Origin: CAZAIO01 sp964485235
GTDB taxonomy: Bacteria > Chloroflexota > Dehalococcoidia > GIF9 > UBA5629
DNA length: 38,311 bases
Reading direction: 5' to 3'
Assembly (NCBI GenBank): GCA_964485235.1
Contig: CAZAIO010000010.1
Location: 1-38,311 of the forward strand
In this document: positions 1 through 8,509 of the stretch, piece after piece
Layout: each line of letters begins with the position of its first letter
Position numbering within the stretch: position 1 is the first letter of the stretch
The notes under the pieces: model-generated
The model's database searches: none
Told to the model about the DNA's origin: nothing
What the model saw: the letters and a program-made list of their open reading frames with translations, nothing else
Position numbers and translations under genes: made by a program

Positions 1-2104
1 AATCAGCTTTATAGACCTTGCAGAGAAAGCCCCGCATCTTGGGCGAGCCCATTTCAGGGCTGTAGGGCGGGCCATCGTCCGTAAGGATATTGATGTTTGC
101 CTCATCCCAGCCGTAAAAGCTTTCAACCCCTCTCTCGGGAAACCACCAGCCGTAATCGACGCTGACGACACGGGGGTCGATACTGTCACTGAAGACCGCT
201 TTTTGTTTTATCCTGCCTTTATCGTTCTCAATAAACGCCGTATCCCCTTCTTTTATGCCGAGCTTTGCTGCCGTATCCGGATGTATGTAAAAGAGGGGTT
301 CAGGGCTGTTTTTGCGTATAGTCTCCAGATATCTGTCCTGTGAATGAACGTAATTCGCATTATGGCGGCTGGTGAGCACCAGAGGATACCGTTCAACCAG
401 TCCGGGATCGCTTTGCGGTGTATTCTCCGGCTCGTGATATACGGGCAGCGGTTCATATCCCCACTTCTCACATAGGCTGGAATAAAGCTCAACCTTGCCC
501 GAAGGAGTATTGAAACCTTTTTCGAGATATTTCCGGTACGGAGTCGTCGATGACACTATGCTATAACGGCGTGCCAGTTCGTCGAAGGTTATACCGGCTG
601 GTTTCAGATATTCATCGAGATAAGAACGGTAGTCTTTCCAGAAACAATCACCTAGTCCAAGTCTGCCCGCCAGTTCAATAATCATCTCCTGGACGGACCG
701 GCATTCGCCAACCTGTACCGCCTTCTGCTGTGCTGTCAGGCAGGTCACTCCCATTCCCATACTCGAAACGTGGACCGCATCGGTTTCCAGGTAAGAAGCG
801 GCGGGGAGAACGATATCGGCAAGCGCAGCCGTCGGCGTCATTATCAGGTCCGCCACGACCATGAAATTGGCCTTTTTGAATGCTTCATATGCCCTGCGTG
901 AATCGCTCCACGTCAGGAGAGGGTTGCTGCCGAATACCCCCACCACATCGACGGGATAAGGCTTTTCCTCCAGCAAAGCTTTAATGAGATACTGTGGATG
1001 CACCTCCAGCGGTTTGCTGGCTATCGAGTACCACAAGTCGCTTGCCGGAAGGTGGCCGCGGTCGCCTCCGAGCTTCTTCGCTTCCTGCTCTTCCGGCAGC
1101 ATATGGCGGAGAATATCACGGCTGGTCGCCTCGTTGAGGATTTCACCTTCAACCTGTACCGTGCCGCCGGGGATATCCAGAAGCCCGCAAATAGACTGCA
1201 TGATAGCGATGGCACGGGCAAACTGTGTGCTGTTGACAGTATCTTCACTGGCGTTGCCGTTCATGATACAGGTATATCGATAACCGGTAATTAATCGTGC
1301 CGCTTCAATTATCCTGTCTTTCGATACCCAGGTTATTTCCGCAACCTTTTCGGGAGTATACCCGCTGACATGCTTTTCGAGTTTATCGAATCCTGTCGTC
1401 CACCGGGACACGAAATCGGCATCGTAGCGTTTTTCATTGATAATCACGTTTAGCATGCCCAGTATAAGGGCAAGATCGGTGGCAGGCCTGGGGCGTAACC
1501 AGATGTCCGCCCTTTTTGCCGCTTCTGTTTCCAGTGTATTGACGACAATGAGCTTGCCGCCCTGTTTTAAAGGCGGATTGGCGCTGTTTCCCCAGCACAG
1601 AATGCAGTCCGGAGAGCCGGTAAGATCGGGCAGGCCGTTATAACCATAGGTCATAAGTCGCCCCGTTGCACTGGGGACAAAGCAGGTATTATCGATATTG
1701 ACGACATTCGGCGTCCCGAAGGCATTGCCCAGCCGCGAAACGAAATCGCTGCACCGCTGATAAATGCCTTTGACCAGGGCAACCGATTCGGCACCGTAGT
1801 CGTTTTTTGCCGAAAGAAACTGCCGGGCAACGGTATCCAGGGCTTCATCCCAGGAAATCCGCTGCCACTTCCCTTCGCCACGACCTCCTACCCTCTTCAA
1901 GGGATACAGCAACCGGTATGGGCTGTATAATCGTTCCAGACAGGCATCCGACCTGGGACAGAGTTTATCCCTTGATTGAGGGGACCGTGTATCGCTTTCT
2001 ATACTGACCGCCTTCCCGTCCTTCACGTGTACTATCATGCCGCATCCGCCGCGGCATTCCTTGCAAACAGTCCTGACCAGAGCGGTTTGATTATCGTTCC
2101 CCAT
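1..2104 (-). CDS. Molybdopterin (Mo/W) oxidoreductase, DMSO-reductase superfamily, 3' end outside window
   Basis: The reading frame is open from 2104 to the window edge, about 701 residues. It reads almost to the usual family C-terminus (CKVYKA-type ending), so only a few residues are probably missing. Residues 14, 17, 21 and 49 are the four cysteines of an N-terminal [4Fe-4S] site (C-x2-C-x3-C then C). Cys141, in NTCFVPSATG, sits where the Mo/W-ligating Cys is in the thiosulfate-reductase and acetylene-hydratase branches; it is TGC, so not selenocysteine. There is no Tat signal, so a cytoplasmic enzyme is likely. The start at 2104 is preferred because GAGGAGG lies 10 nt upstream; an ATG at 2113 has only 1 nt spacing. 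Acetylene hydratase uses an Asp just after its second Fe-S Cys; here that residue is Arg18, so that reaction is unlikely. The substrate is unknown. Confidence 0.9.
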   Translation of the reverse strand, partial: MGNDNQTALVRTVCKECRGGCGMIVHVKDGKAVSIESDTRSPQSRDKLCPRSDACLERLYSPYRLLYPLKRVGGRGEGKWQRISWDEALDTVARQFLSAKNDYGAESVALVKGIYQRCSDFVSRLGNAFGTPNVVNIDNTCFVPSATGRLMTYGYNGLPDLTGSPDCILCWGNSANPPLKQGGKLIVVNTLETEAAKRADIWLRPRPATDLALILGMLNVIINEKRYDADFVSRWTTGFDKLEKHVSGYTPEKVAEITWVSKDRIIEAARLITGYRYTCIMNGNASEDTVNSTQFARAIAIMQSICGLLDIPGGTVQVEGEILNEATSRDILRHMLPEEQEAKKLGGDRGHLPASDLWYSIASKPLEVHPQYLIKALLEEKPYPVDVVGVFGSNPLLTWSDSRRAYEAFKKANFMVVADLIMTPTAALADIVLPAASYLETDAVHVSSMGMGVTCLTAQQKAVQVGECRSVQEMIIELAGRLGLGDCFWKDYRSYLDEYLKPAGITFDELARRYSIVSSTTPYRKYLEKGFNTPSGKVELYSSLCEKWGYEPLPVYHEPENTPQSDPGLVERYPLVLTSRHNANYVHSQDRYLETIRKNSPEPLFYIHPDTAAKLGIKEGDTAFIENDKGRIKQKAVFSDSIDPRVVSVDYGWWFPERGVESFYGWDEANINILTDDGPPYSPEMGSPKMRGFLCKVYKAD

Positions 2105-2114
2105 AAGAGACATG

Positions 2115-2121
2115 CCTCCTC
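2115..2121 (-). promoter_or_regulatory. Shine-Dalgarno deciding the molybdoenzyme start
   Basis: GAGGAGG on the minus strand lies 1 nt before the ATG at 2113 and 10 nt before the in-frame ATG at 2104. The spacing fits only the second start. Confidence 0.6.
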
Positions 2122-2472
2122 ATTTTCAGTTTAACCTCTATTGCAGGCAGGTGTAAAACTGCACTATTCGATATTTTTTATGTTTTTACAGGATGCTTAC
2201 CAATGTGTTAATTGTAAAAGTATCATAGGAACCGGATACGCGAACATGAAATAATACCATGCCGGGGCAATCAGCCGCCACATCTATCATTGGAAAAGAC
2301 AGGGCAGCAGGAGAAAAATGCCGTTTGAAATGAACAGAAAAGAAAAGCAGCCCGGGCATAATACGTGAGTTTATAATTCGCACCGGGCATGTACAACAGA
2401 TTATTTATACCTGAAAGGATAATTAAGTTAAAGCCGTAGGCTTCAAGCTGCACAGGTGGATCAGACAATATT
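2122..2472. other. Intergenic, no gene seen
   Basis: This gap holds the upstream region of the molybdoenzyme gene and the 3' flank of the Pro/Glu-rich gene, both on the minus strand. I see only a short hairpin (AAGCC-GTA-GGCTT near 2430) with no clear U-tract. There is no recognisable riboswitch and no convincing promoter. Confidence 0.5.
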
Positions 2473-3162
2473 TTATTTACGAGCCCGTTTTACGATAAAC
2501 CCTTCCGGAGTAATGTAGGTCTCCGTCTCCTCTTTCGCTCCCTCTCTCATCTCCTCTTTTTCCTCTTCGGATCTCGGTGCGGGTTCTACGTAGGGTACGG
2601 TTTGTCGCAAGCCTCTCAAGCCGAATGAGTCTTTGATACCTGGCCTGGCGGCACCATCCCGTCTTGCGCTTTCCGGCTCAGGTTTCACCGGTTCTTCTGC
2701 GGCAACCTCAGGTGAAGGTTTTACCGGCTCTTCAATAGCTTCAGGTTTAACAGATTCCGGTCTAACAGGCGCAGGTTCGACCGGTGCGGCTTCTTTCGGA
2801 GCAGCTTCGACAGCTTCCGGCACTACCGGTACAGATGCGGCCGGTTTTGCTTTTACCGGTTTTGGTTTCACAGGTTCCGCTTCGTCAGCCACATCATCAG
2901 GTTTCTGTCTTAACTGTGCCAGTGTTTTCTCCAGGTTTTTCACCAGGTCGGCAAGGCTCGCCTCTTCCGGTGTTTCCAGTTCTTCTTCCGCCGTGACTTC
3001 CTCTATCTCACTGGCATAGTGTTGTATCTTCCAGCTACGTTCTTCAAGCTGCTTTGTCCAATCGGTCAATTCCTTGACCACTGCTTGAATTCCCGGAATT
3101 TCCGAATCGACTAAATTCTTTAAAATATTTTGTATAACGCTTTTTCGCGGTTTCTGAGCCAT
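2473..3162 (-). CDS. Unknown protein with Pro/Glu/Lys-rich linker
   Basis: This 229-residue protein matches no family I recognise. Residues about 1-95 are charged and helix-prone, with likely coiled-coil stretches (VVKELTDWTKQLEER; LVKNLEKTLAQL). Residues about 96-165 are low-complexity, made of repeated (E)PVKP-like units rich in Pro, Ala, Glu and Val. A short basic C-terminus follows a YITPEGFIVKRARK ending. There is no signal peptide or membrane segment. AGGGAGGGG lies upstream of the ATG. It stands alone on its strand and is divergent from the nitroreductase gene. A scaffold or tether role is conceivable from composition only. Confidence 0.75.
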   Translation of the reverse strand: MAQKPRKSVIQNILKNLVDSEIPGIQAVVKELTDWTKQLEERSWKIQHYASEIEEVTAEEELETPEEASLADLVKNLEKTLAQLRQKPDDVADEAEPVKPKPVKAKPAASVPVVPEAVEAAPKEAAPVEPAPVRPESVKPEAIEEPVKPSPEVAAEEPVKPEPESARRDGAARPGIKDSFGLRGLRQTVPYVEPAPRSEEEKEEMREGAKEETETYITPEGFIVKRARK

Positions 3163-3514
3163 TTGAGGTCACCCCTCCCTGTATTTTAGTCAAATATTAA
3201 TTGCGACACATAAAAAAAACACGTCTAAAATATACAACTATATACACCCTCCCTTTTTTGAATTATACCAACGGGGTATATACAATGCAACACAATTTAT
3301 TCCTGTTACTCTCAACAATTATGCCCGGACATCCGTAAAACCGGCGGGCACGTACCGTTACATAGTAAACGAACGACCCGTGTAATAGGTTTACTCTTCC
3401 GCCTTAATTCGGCCGGACAGAAACCGCCCGCTGTGTCCGTCAGAATTTCCCGGATTCATTTCTATATCTGCATATGTATAATATATATCACATTCCGGGA
3501 TAAAGGAGTATATC
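3163..3514. other. Divergent intergenic region
   Basis: This 352 bp gap separates two divergent genes, so it must hold promoters for both. A TATAAT at 3477-3482 could be the -10 box of the nitroreductase gene, but no good -35 box is seen at 16-18 nt. No ORF or structured RNA is recognised. Confidence 0.4.
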
Positions 3515-4084
3515 ATGATACGGGACCTCGTACTGAAAAACAGAAGCTTTCGCCGGTTTTACCAGAATGTTCAAATCGATTTAAGTACATTGCGTAACAT
3601 TATCGACACGGCACGTATAGTTGCATCGGCAGCAAACAAGCAGCCGCTTAAATATATTCTATGCAATACGACTGAAAAAAATACTCTCGTATTCGCCAGT
3701 CTCGGCTGGGCCGGATATCTGAAAGACTGGCATGGTCCTGTAGAAGGAGAACGTCCGTCTGCATATATTATCATGCTCGGCGACACGGAAATAACACAGT
3801 CCTTCGGTTGCGACCTCGGGATCGCCGCTCAGACTATAATGCTCTGTGCCGCTGATATGGGATATGGAGGCTGTATATTTGGAAACATCAACCGTAAACA
3901 GCTTCAAAACGCGCTGGATATACCGCAGAAATACGAAATACTCCTCGTCCTCGCGCTGGGAAAACCGAAAGAAACAGTAGTGCTGGAAAACATCGGTGCC
4001 GATGGAGATATTAAATACTGGCGGGATGATTCCGGTGTACATCATGTTCCCAAGCGGTCTCTGGAAGAAATCATCGTCGGATAA
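3515..4084 (+). CDS. Nitroreductase-family FMN protein
   Basis: The 189-residue product fits a small nitroreductase-like fold: an N-terminal RSFRRF motif (residues 10-15) resembling the FMN-phosphate-binding RRSxRxF signature, then a SAANKQPLKY segment equivalent to the SxxNxQPWxF signature. Later come the conserved helix CDLGIAAQTIMLCAADMGYGG and a LALGKPKE ending typical of the family. Such proteins are cytoplasmic dimers that reduce nitro compounds, quinones or flavins with NAD(P)H, but physiological substrates are rarely known. AAAGGAG sits 8 nt before the ATG. No operon partner is evident; the next gene starts 124 nt downstream. Confidence 0.85.
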   Translation: MIRDLVLKNRSFRRFYQNVQIDLSTLRNIIDTARIVASAANKQPLKYILCNTTEKNTLVFASLGWAGYLKDWHGPVEGERPSAYIIMLGDTEITQSFGCDLGIAAQTIMLCAADMGYGGCIFGNINRKQLQNALDIPQKYEILLVLALGKPKETVVLENIGADGDIKYWRDDSGVHHVPKRSLEEIIVG

Positions 4085-4208
4085 AACGGCCCGGCTTGTG
4101 AAAAAACATGAAGAGGGGCTATACTGCTATAGGATAGACTATTACAGAGAAAACTATAATACATATGACTGACAGAGTATTCGAATGTCATAGTATGTGA
4201 TCGATATA

Positions 4209-5804
4209 ATGAAAGTACACAGGTATTCCCTGAATACACTATATATCCTGCTCGGTATCATCCTCCTTCTTGCGCCACTTTACGGTTGTGCCACGGAAAA
4301 ACAGGATGTTCCGGCAGAGACGGTTACATTACCTCCGCTGGTTACTTACATAGACGAGATCAACGGTTTTGAAGTTTCCTATCCGCAGCAATGGAGCCGG
4401 ATGCCCGATTCTCCGGTAGGCGGCGCGCTGGTCAGCTTCGGAGATAACGGGGGGCAGTCGACAGGTCCGAGCGTAACAGTTTCAAATGTACCCCCTGATA
4501 CCAACAATTTACATACGGCCTCAACACCGTGCGACACATTTACCATTATCTCACAGCAGGAGTGGGCACAGGACTATAAACCGGCACAAAAATACATCTA
4601 TACAGCACAATGCGGCACTACATCGCTGAAGGCCATACAGCTTTACCTTACACATGATAATACACGATGGAGTGTTACCTGCACCGGTACACCGGAGCAG
4701 TTCGACGAAATGCGCGGTCTGTTCGATGCGCTTATTTCCAGTTTCTCATTGCGCAGTGTCAACACGATCGCAGCCAGACCGAAAATAAACTCTTTTACTA
4801 CAAGCGCCGATATCGTGGAAAGAGGACAACCGGCATTGCTCTCATGGGAAGTCTCCGATGCAGATACAGTATCGCTTCATCCGTCACTGGACTCCGCGGG
4901 TATTACCGGTACACTTCAGGTTTCACCGTCGACTTCCACTACTTACACACTCGTTGCCGGTAACAGCGCAGGTATAAGCACGAAGTCTCTTACCGTGGGA
5001 GTTACGAACGGAAGTAATACGATCGGCTATGACCCGGTTACTGGAAGAAACGCCGATATCAGCTTTGAATGGGAGCAATACTGCCTGGCTACAGGATACC
5101 AGTTGCAGATCGCAAATGACCCGGGATTCACCCGGATGGTCTACGATTCTGGCTCGTTCAATCCCGATTCAACCACATCTCCAGCAATGCTCTACAGGGC
5201 AGGCGGTATACTTCAGGCAGGACATACCTATTACTGGCGTGTCAGGATAACGGAAACAGCTACAGGGCAGAAATTGAATCAGTCAGCATGGTCCCGGACA
5301 CAGACCTTCAACATCAGTCCGGGTGCACCGGTAGCCACACAATATTACGGCATGCAGGGAATCAAGCCCGAAAACAACTGCGGATGTGTGCCGGTCGACG
5401 GAGCCGCCTTTGCCTGGTCGCCCTGCCAGGACACCGATAAATATAAATTCACGCTCGCACGGGATTCAGGCATGAAAGATATCATCACCGTTGCCGAGGT
5501 CGATACACCTGCTTTTCTCTATGACGGGATCCTTGACTATAATACAGGATATTTCTGGAAAGTATCCGCGTTCTCGCCCGTGCAGAGCGAATCGAGCGCA
5601 ACCTTTAGCTTCACAACCGAACCGGCACCGCAGAGTATTGCCGTGCCTGCAAATATTCAGGCGTCGGCTGAACCGGCACCCGCCATGCCCGTAGACAAAA
5701 CCCCGACATGGGCATGGATGATTACCGCAATCGGGTGCGTACTCATTATTGTTGTGGTGGTGCTTCTTTTCAGGGTACGGAAAAACAGTCCGGTTAACGA
5801 CTAA
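4209..5804 (+). CDS. Surface lipoprotein with Ig/fibronectin-like domains and C-terminal membrane anchor
   Basis: The 531-residue product has a signal peptide with a lipobox ending at Cys27 (LYGC). The region after it (YIDEINGFEVSYPQQWSRM) resembles PsbP-like domains. An Ig-like domain follows at about 190-265 (GQPALLSWEVSDADTVSL; STSTTYTLVAGNSAG), then two fibronectin-like segments with YxLQIANDPGF and HTYYWRVR motifs. A C-terminal hydrophobic helix ends in basic residues (about 500-525). The extracellular part would thus be anchored at both ends. A GTG at 4197 is an in-frame alternative start; neither start has a clear ribosome site. The stop overlaps that of the convergent DegV gene by 4 nt. 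Its role is unknown, probably cell-surface. Confidence 0.8.
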   Translation: MKVHRYSLNTLYILLGIILLLAPLYGCATEKQDVPAETVTLPPLVTYIDEINGFEVSYPQQWSRMPDSPVGGALVSFGDNGGQSTGPSVTVSNVPPDTNNLHTASTPCDTFTIISQQEWAQDYKPAQKYIYTAQCGTTSLKAIQLYLTHDNTRWSVTCTGTPEQFDEMRGLFDALISSFSLRSVNTIAARPKINSFTTSADIVERGQPALLSWEVSDADTVSLHPSLDSAGITGTLQVSPSTSTTYTLVAGNSAGISTKSLTVGVTNGSNTIGYDPVTGRNADISFEWEQYCLATGYQLQIANDPGFTRMVYDSGSFNPDSTTSPAMLYRAGGILQAGHTYYWRVRITETATGQKLNQSAWSRTQTFNISPGAPVATQYYGMQGIKPENNCGCVPVDGAAFAWSPCQDTDKYKFTLARDSGMKDIITVAEVDTPAFLYDGILDYNTGYFWKVSAFSPVQSESSATFSFTTEPAPQSIAVPANIQASAEPAPAMPVDKTPTWAWMITAIGCVLIIVVVVLLFRVRKNSPVND

Positions 5805-6640
5805 ACGTCGCCTATTATCGACGCAACTATAGACCCGGGCCCCGCATGTGTTCCGCAGACAGGCGTCAGAGGCCAGATGTATATCTGATCGCGAGGGAAA
5901 AATTTGGACACGCGGTCGGCAAGCGCCTCAACACTTGGCTTGTTGTCAGTATATTGCAATGCCAGGGCATTTATCTTCTGGAAGCTGCCGATGTAATCGT
6001 AAAGGTGCTCCAGCACTTTGGCATGCGACCGTACACGTCCGATAGGATGGAACTCGCCCCGGGATTCAAGTATCGGTTTAATATTGAGCACCGAACCCAT
6101 GAATGCCTGGACTCTTCCTATCCGCCCGCCTTTTTGAAGATACTTAAGCGTATCGAGGCAGATACGGACATAACACCGGGGTACGTCCTCTTTTACCGTC
6201 TCCACGATTTTATCCAGTGTTTCCCCTGCTTTTACCGCTTTCAGCGCTTCCAGTACGAGCAGTCCTACACCTCCGGCTACCCCGAGGGTTTCGATGACTT
6301 CAATACGTACATCCTTGTTCTGGACCGCCTCTTTAGCTTTCACAGCAGCATCATGAGTGACGCTAAGGCCGGATGAGAGCACAATGCATAGAATTTCATT
6401 GGTCTTTTCTGCGAGGCGGTTATACGCCTGTGCAAACGGCCCCGTGGTCACCGCGCTTGTCGTAGGAATTTCAGGGCTTTCCTTCAAACGCCGGTAAAAC
6501 TCATCCGACATGATGTCCACTCCGTCGGTGTACGTCTTGTCTCCAAATGCAATCTCATGAGGTATCACTGTTATGCCGAGCTCTTTCGCAAGCTCCTGTG
6601 AAATATCCGAACTCGATACGGTAACGATTTCAATGCTCAT
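5801..6640 (-). CDS. DegV family fatty-acid-binding protein (FakB-like)
   Basis: The 279-residue protein has the DegV architecture. It shows PTTSA at residues 59-63 (the segment contacting the lipid carboxylate in FakB proteins), the basic GGRIGRVQ stretch followed by IKPIL, and the C-terminal CGTHAGPGS motif. FakB proteins hold a fatty acid while FakA phosphorylates it to acyl-phosphate. AGGAGG lies 5 nt before the ATG at 6640, which I prefer over an upstream in-frame start at 6679. It follows the fab cluster and the thioesterase on the same strand, but has its own promoter at 6705-6733. No FakA is adjacent; one lies at 22 kb. Confidence 0.88.
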   Translation of the reverse strand: MSIEIVTVSSSDISQELAKELGITVIPHEIAFGDKTYTDGVDIMSDEFYRRLKESPEIPTTSAVTTGPFAQAYNRLAEKTNEILCIVLSSGLSVTHDAAVKAKEAVQNKDVRIEVIETLGVAGGVGLLVLEALKAVKAGETLDKIVETVKEDVPRCYVRICLDTLKYLQKGGRIGRVQAFMGSVLNIKPILESRGEFHPIGRVRSHAKVLEHLYDYIGSFQKINALALQYTDNKPSVEALADRVSKFFPRDQIYIWPLTPVCGTHAGPGSIVASIIGDV

Positions 6641-6704
6641 GCGGTCCTCCTGTCGGTCTTCCCTTCGATAAATAAACAATCTGTGACGAAAGTATCAGGC
6701 ACTA

Positions 6705-6733
6705 ATTGTAATGGGAATAAGATAACTTGACAA
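6705..6733 (-). promoter_or_regulatory. Sigma-70-type promoter of the DegV/FakB gene
   Basis: On the minus strand TTGTCA, 17 nt, TACAAT: five of six matches in each box with ideal spacing. Transcription would start near 6698 and leave a leader of about 58 nt before the ATG at 6640. Confidence 0.6.
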
Positions 6734-6758
6734 TACCCTTTTCAGGAAATCTCACTAT

Positions 6759-7175
6759 TTATTTCTTCACCACATACCACAGTGAATGATTACGTGCGAT
6801 TACACTCCCGTCTTTCAAAGACAGTGTAGCTTCGGTCTCAACAAGCCGGGGGGTCTTTTTCGTTATCACCGCTTCAATATAAATGGTGTCCTCTACCGGC
6901 GCCATACCGGCAAACCTCGTGTCACATTTCGCGGTGACACAGTTCAAACCCGCATTCATCACCGCATAGCCGCCGGCCTCATCGAGCAGCGAAAAAAGAA
7001 TACCGCCGTGCACCAAACCCGGCCAGCCCTGATGATAAATGCCGGGCTGAAATTGACCTTTTATTACACCGTCCTCAGAGGTGAATTGCAATTGCAGCCC
7101 GATCGGATTTTCCTTGCTGCAACCGAAGCAAAGGTTTTTCTCTCTTTTTTTCAGTCGCGGTTGTGGTATTTCCAT
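6759..7175 (-). CDS. PaaI-type hotdog-fold thioesterase
   Basis: The 138-residue protein begins with the CFGCSKENPIGLQL element (Cys16, Cys19) found in a subset of hotdog thioesterases. It continues with LVHGGILFSLLDEAGGYA (His56, Gly57, Gly58, Asp65), the core helix carrying the catalytic acid. Members hydrolyse acyl-CoA or acyl-ACP thioesters in the cytoplasm. It lies 64 nt downstream of fabF and 118 nt upstream of the DegV gene on the same strand. This suggests, but does not prove, release of fatty acid from the synthesis cycle for FakB binding. GAGAGGG precedes the start. Chain-length specificity cannot be read from sequence. Confidence 0.87.
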   Translation of the reverse strand: MEIPQPRLKKREKNLCFGCSKENPIGLQLQFTSEDGVIKGQFQPGIYHQGWPGLVHGGILFSLLDEAGGYAVMNAGLNCVTAKCDTRFAGMAPVEDTIYIEAVITKKTPRLVETEATLSLKDGSVIARNHSLWYVVKK

Positions 7176-7239
7176 ATTTCCCTCTCTATAACAGCGGCAT
7201 TATCGCAGGGTACTTTTATCCTTAAAATAAGTAACTATG

Positions 7240-8469
7240 TTATATGTGTCGTTTTAGAACAAGACAGCAGTTCTGCCCGCCCATTCCAAATGAATTGGAT
7301 AGACACACATTCACATTCGCTTTCCTGGCGACATTCGGCACGTAATCAAGGTCGCATTCAGGGTCAGGTGTCTCATAGTTAATGGTGGGCGGAACTATCC
7401 CTTTCTGCATCGTCATTATCGAGGCAATCGCCTCGATCGCTCCGGCAGCGGTCAGGATATGCCCTATCATAGATTTATTTGAGCTCACCGGTATCGAATA
7501 TGCCCGTTTTCCGAACACTTCCTTTATGGCACGGGTCTCATTAGCATCATTGAGCTTTGTCCCTGTACCATGAGCATTGATATAGTCCACCTCGTCAGGC
7601 GCTACACCGGCATTGTCGAGTGCGTTCCGCATTGCGACTGCTTCCATATGAAAATCAGGAGCAGACTCACTGAACGCGTCGAAGGAGCGAGAGACACCCG
7701 CCAGTCCGGCAAGTATCGTTGCTCCCCGTTTTTTCGCATGTTCCAGCGTTTCCAAAACCACGATTCCCGATCCCTCTCCGAATACAAAGCCCCCGCGGTT
7801 AAGGTCGAACGGCCGTGAAGCCTTAAGCGGGTCTTCTTCCTTCGTCAGCGCACCGACAATCCACATGCCCGCAAGTGTTAGCGGAACAATGGTTGCATCG
7901 GTCCCACCGGCGATCATAGCATCCGCATATCCCATTTTAATAATATCGTACGCATTGGCAAGAGCCTCCGAACCGCTTGCGCAGGCGCTGTTCACGCTGA
8001 AATTCGGGCCCTTCACACCCATCAACAACCCGACCTGCACCGCCGCAACATGAGGTCCGGTTTTGGAGATAAAAAGCGGATTTATCCTCCTTGGCCCGCG
8101 TTTTATCAGCCGCTCCTGGTCGACTATGATATTGCTGACGTCGATCGTATTGGCAATACATACCCCTATCCGTTCAGAATCTACCGTTGCCATATCCAGC
8201 CCGGAAGCCTTGACCGCCATCTTTGCCGCAGCAATGGCAAACTGGCTGAATCTGGGGCTTCTGTCGGCCATTTTAATATCCATATAGTCTACGGGATTGA
8301 AATTGCGCACTTCACCCGCCACCTTCACCGGAAAGTCCGTTACATCAAAAGTAGAAATCCTGTCGATCCCCGACTTCCCGCCGGCAAGTCCATCCCAGAA
8401 TGTCTCCATAGTCAGCCCTATAGGAGTGACCACTCCCATACCGGTGACGACAACATTACGCTCGGTCAT
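7240..8469 (-). CDS. fabF: Beta-ketoacyl-ACP synthase II
   Basis: At 409 residues this is the normal FabF length. The nucleophile Cys163 lies in VNSACASGSEAL, the two catalytic histidines are His300 (NAHGTGT) and His337 (NKSMIGH), and Lys332 is present. It condenses malonyl-ACP with acyl-ACP in fatty-acid elongation. It is the fourth gene of the plsX-acpP-fabL-fabF run, 40 nt after fabL, with AAAGGAG 5 nt before the ATG. FabD, FabH, FabG and FabZ genes are absent from the window. Confidence 0.93.
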   Translation of the reverse strand: MTERNVVVTGMGVVTPIGLTMETFWDGLAGGKSGIDRISTFDVTDFPVKVAGEVRNFNPVDYMDIKMADRSPRFSQFAIAAAKMAVKASGLDMATVDSERIGVCIANTIDVSNIIVDQERLIKRGPRRINPLFISKTGPHVAAVQVGLLMGVKGPNFSVNSACASGSEALANAYDIIKMGYADAMIAGGTDATIVPLTLAGMWIVGALTKEEDPLKASRPFDLNRGGFVFGEGSGIVVLETLEHAKKRGATILAGLAGVSRSFDAFSESAPDFHMEAVAMRNALDNAGVAPDEVDYINAHGTGTKLNDANETRAIKEVFGKRAYSIPVSSNKSMIGHILTAAGAIEAIASIMTMQKGIVPPTINYETPDPECDLDYVPNVARKANVNVCLSNSFGMGGQNCCLVLKRHI

Positions 8470-8509
8470 ATTTCTCCTTTATATCGGGCTCTTTACAGGA
8501 TACATTTCA

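Noticed and set aside
1..2104. Selenocysteine or acetylene hydratase assignment for the molybdoenzyme
   Set aside because: The ligand codon is TGC, not TGA, and the Asp needed by acetylene hydratase is Arg18.
2633..3019. Plus-strand frame rich in Gly, Ser and Thr
   Set aside because: It is antisense to the Pro/Glu/Lys-rich gene; the repeats simply mirror that gene's codons, and no ribosome site is present.
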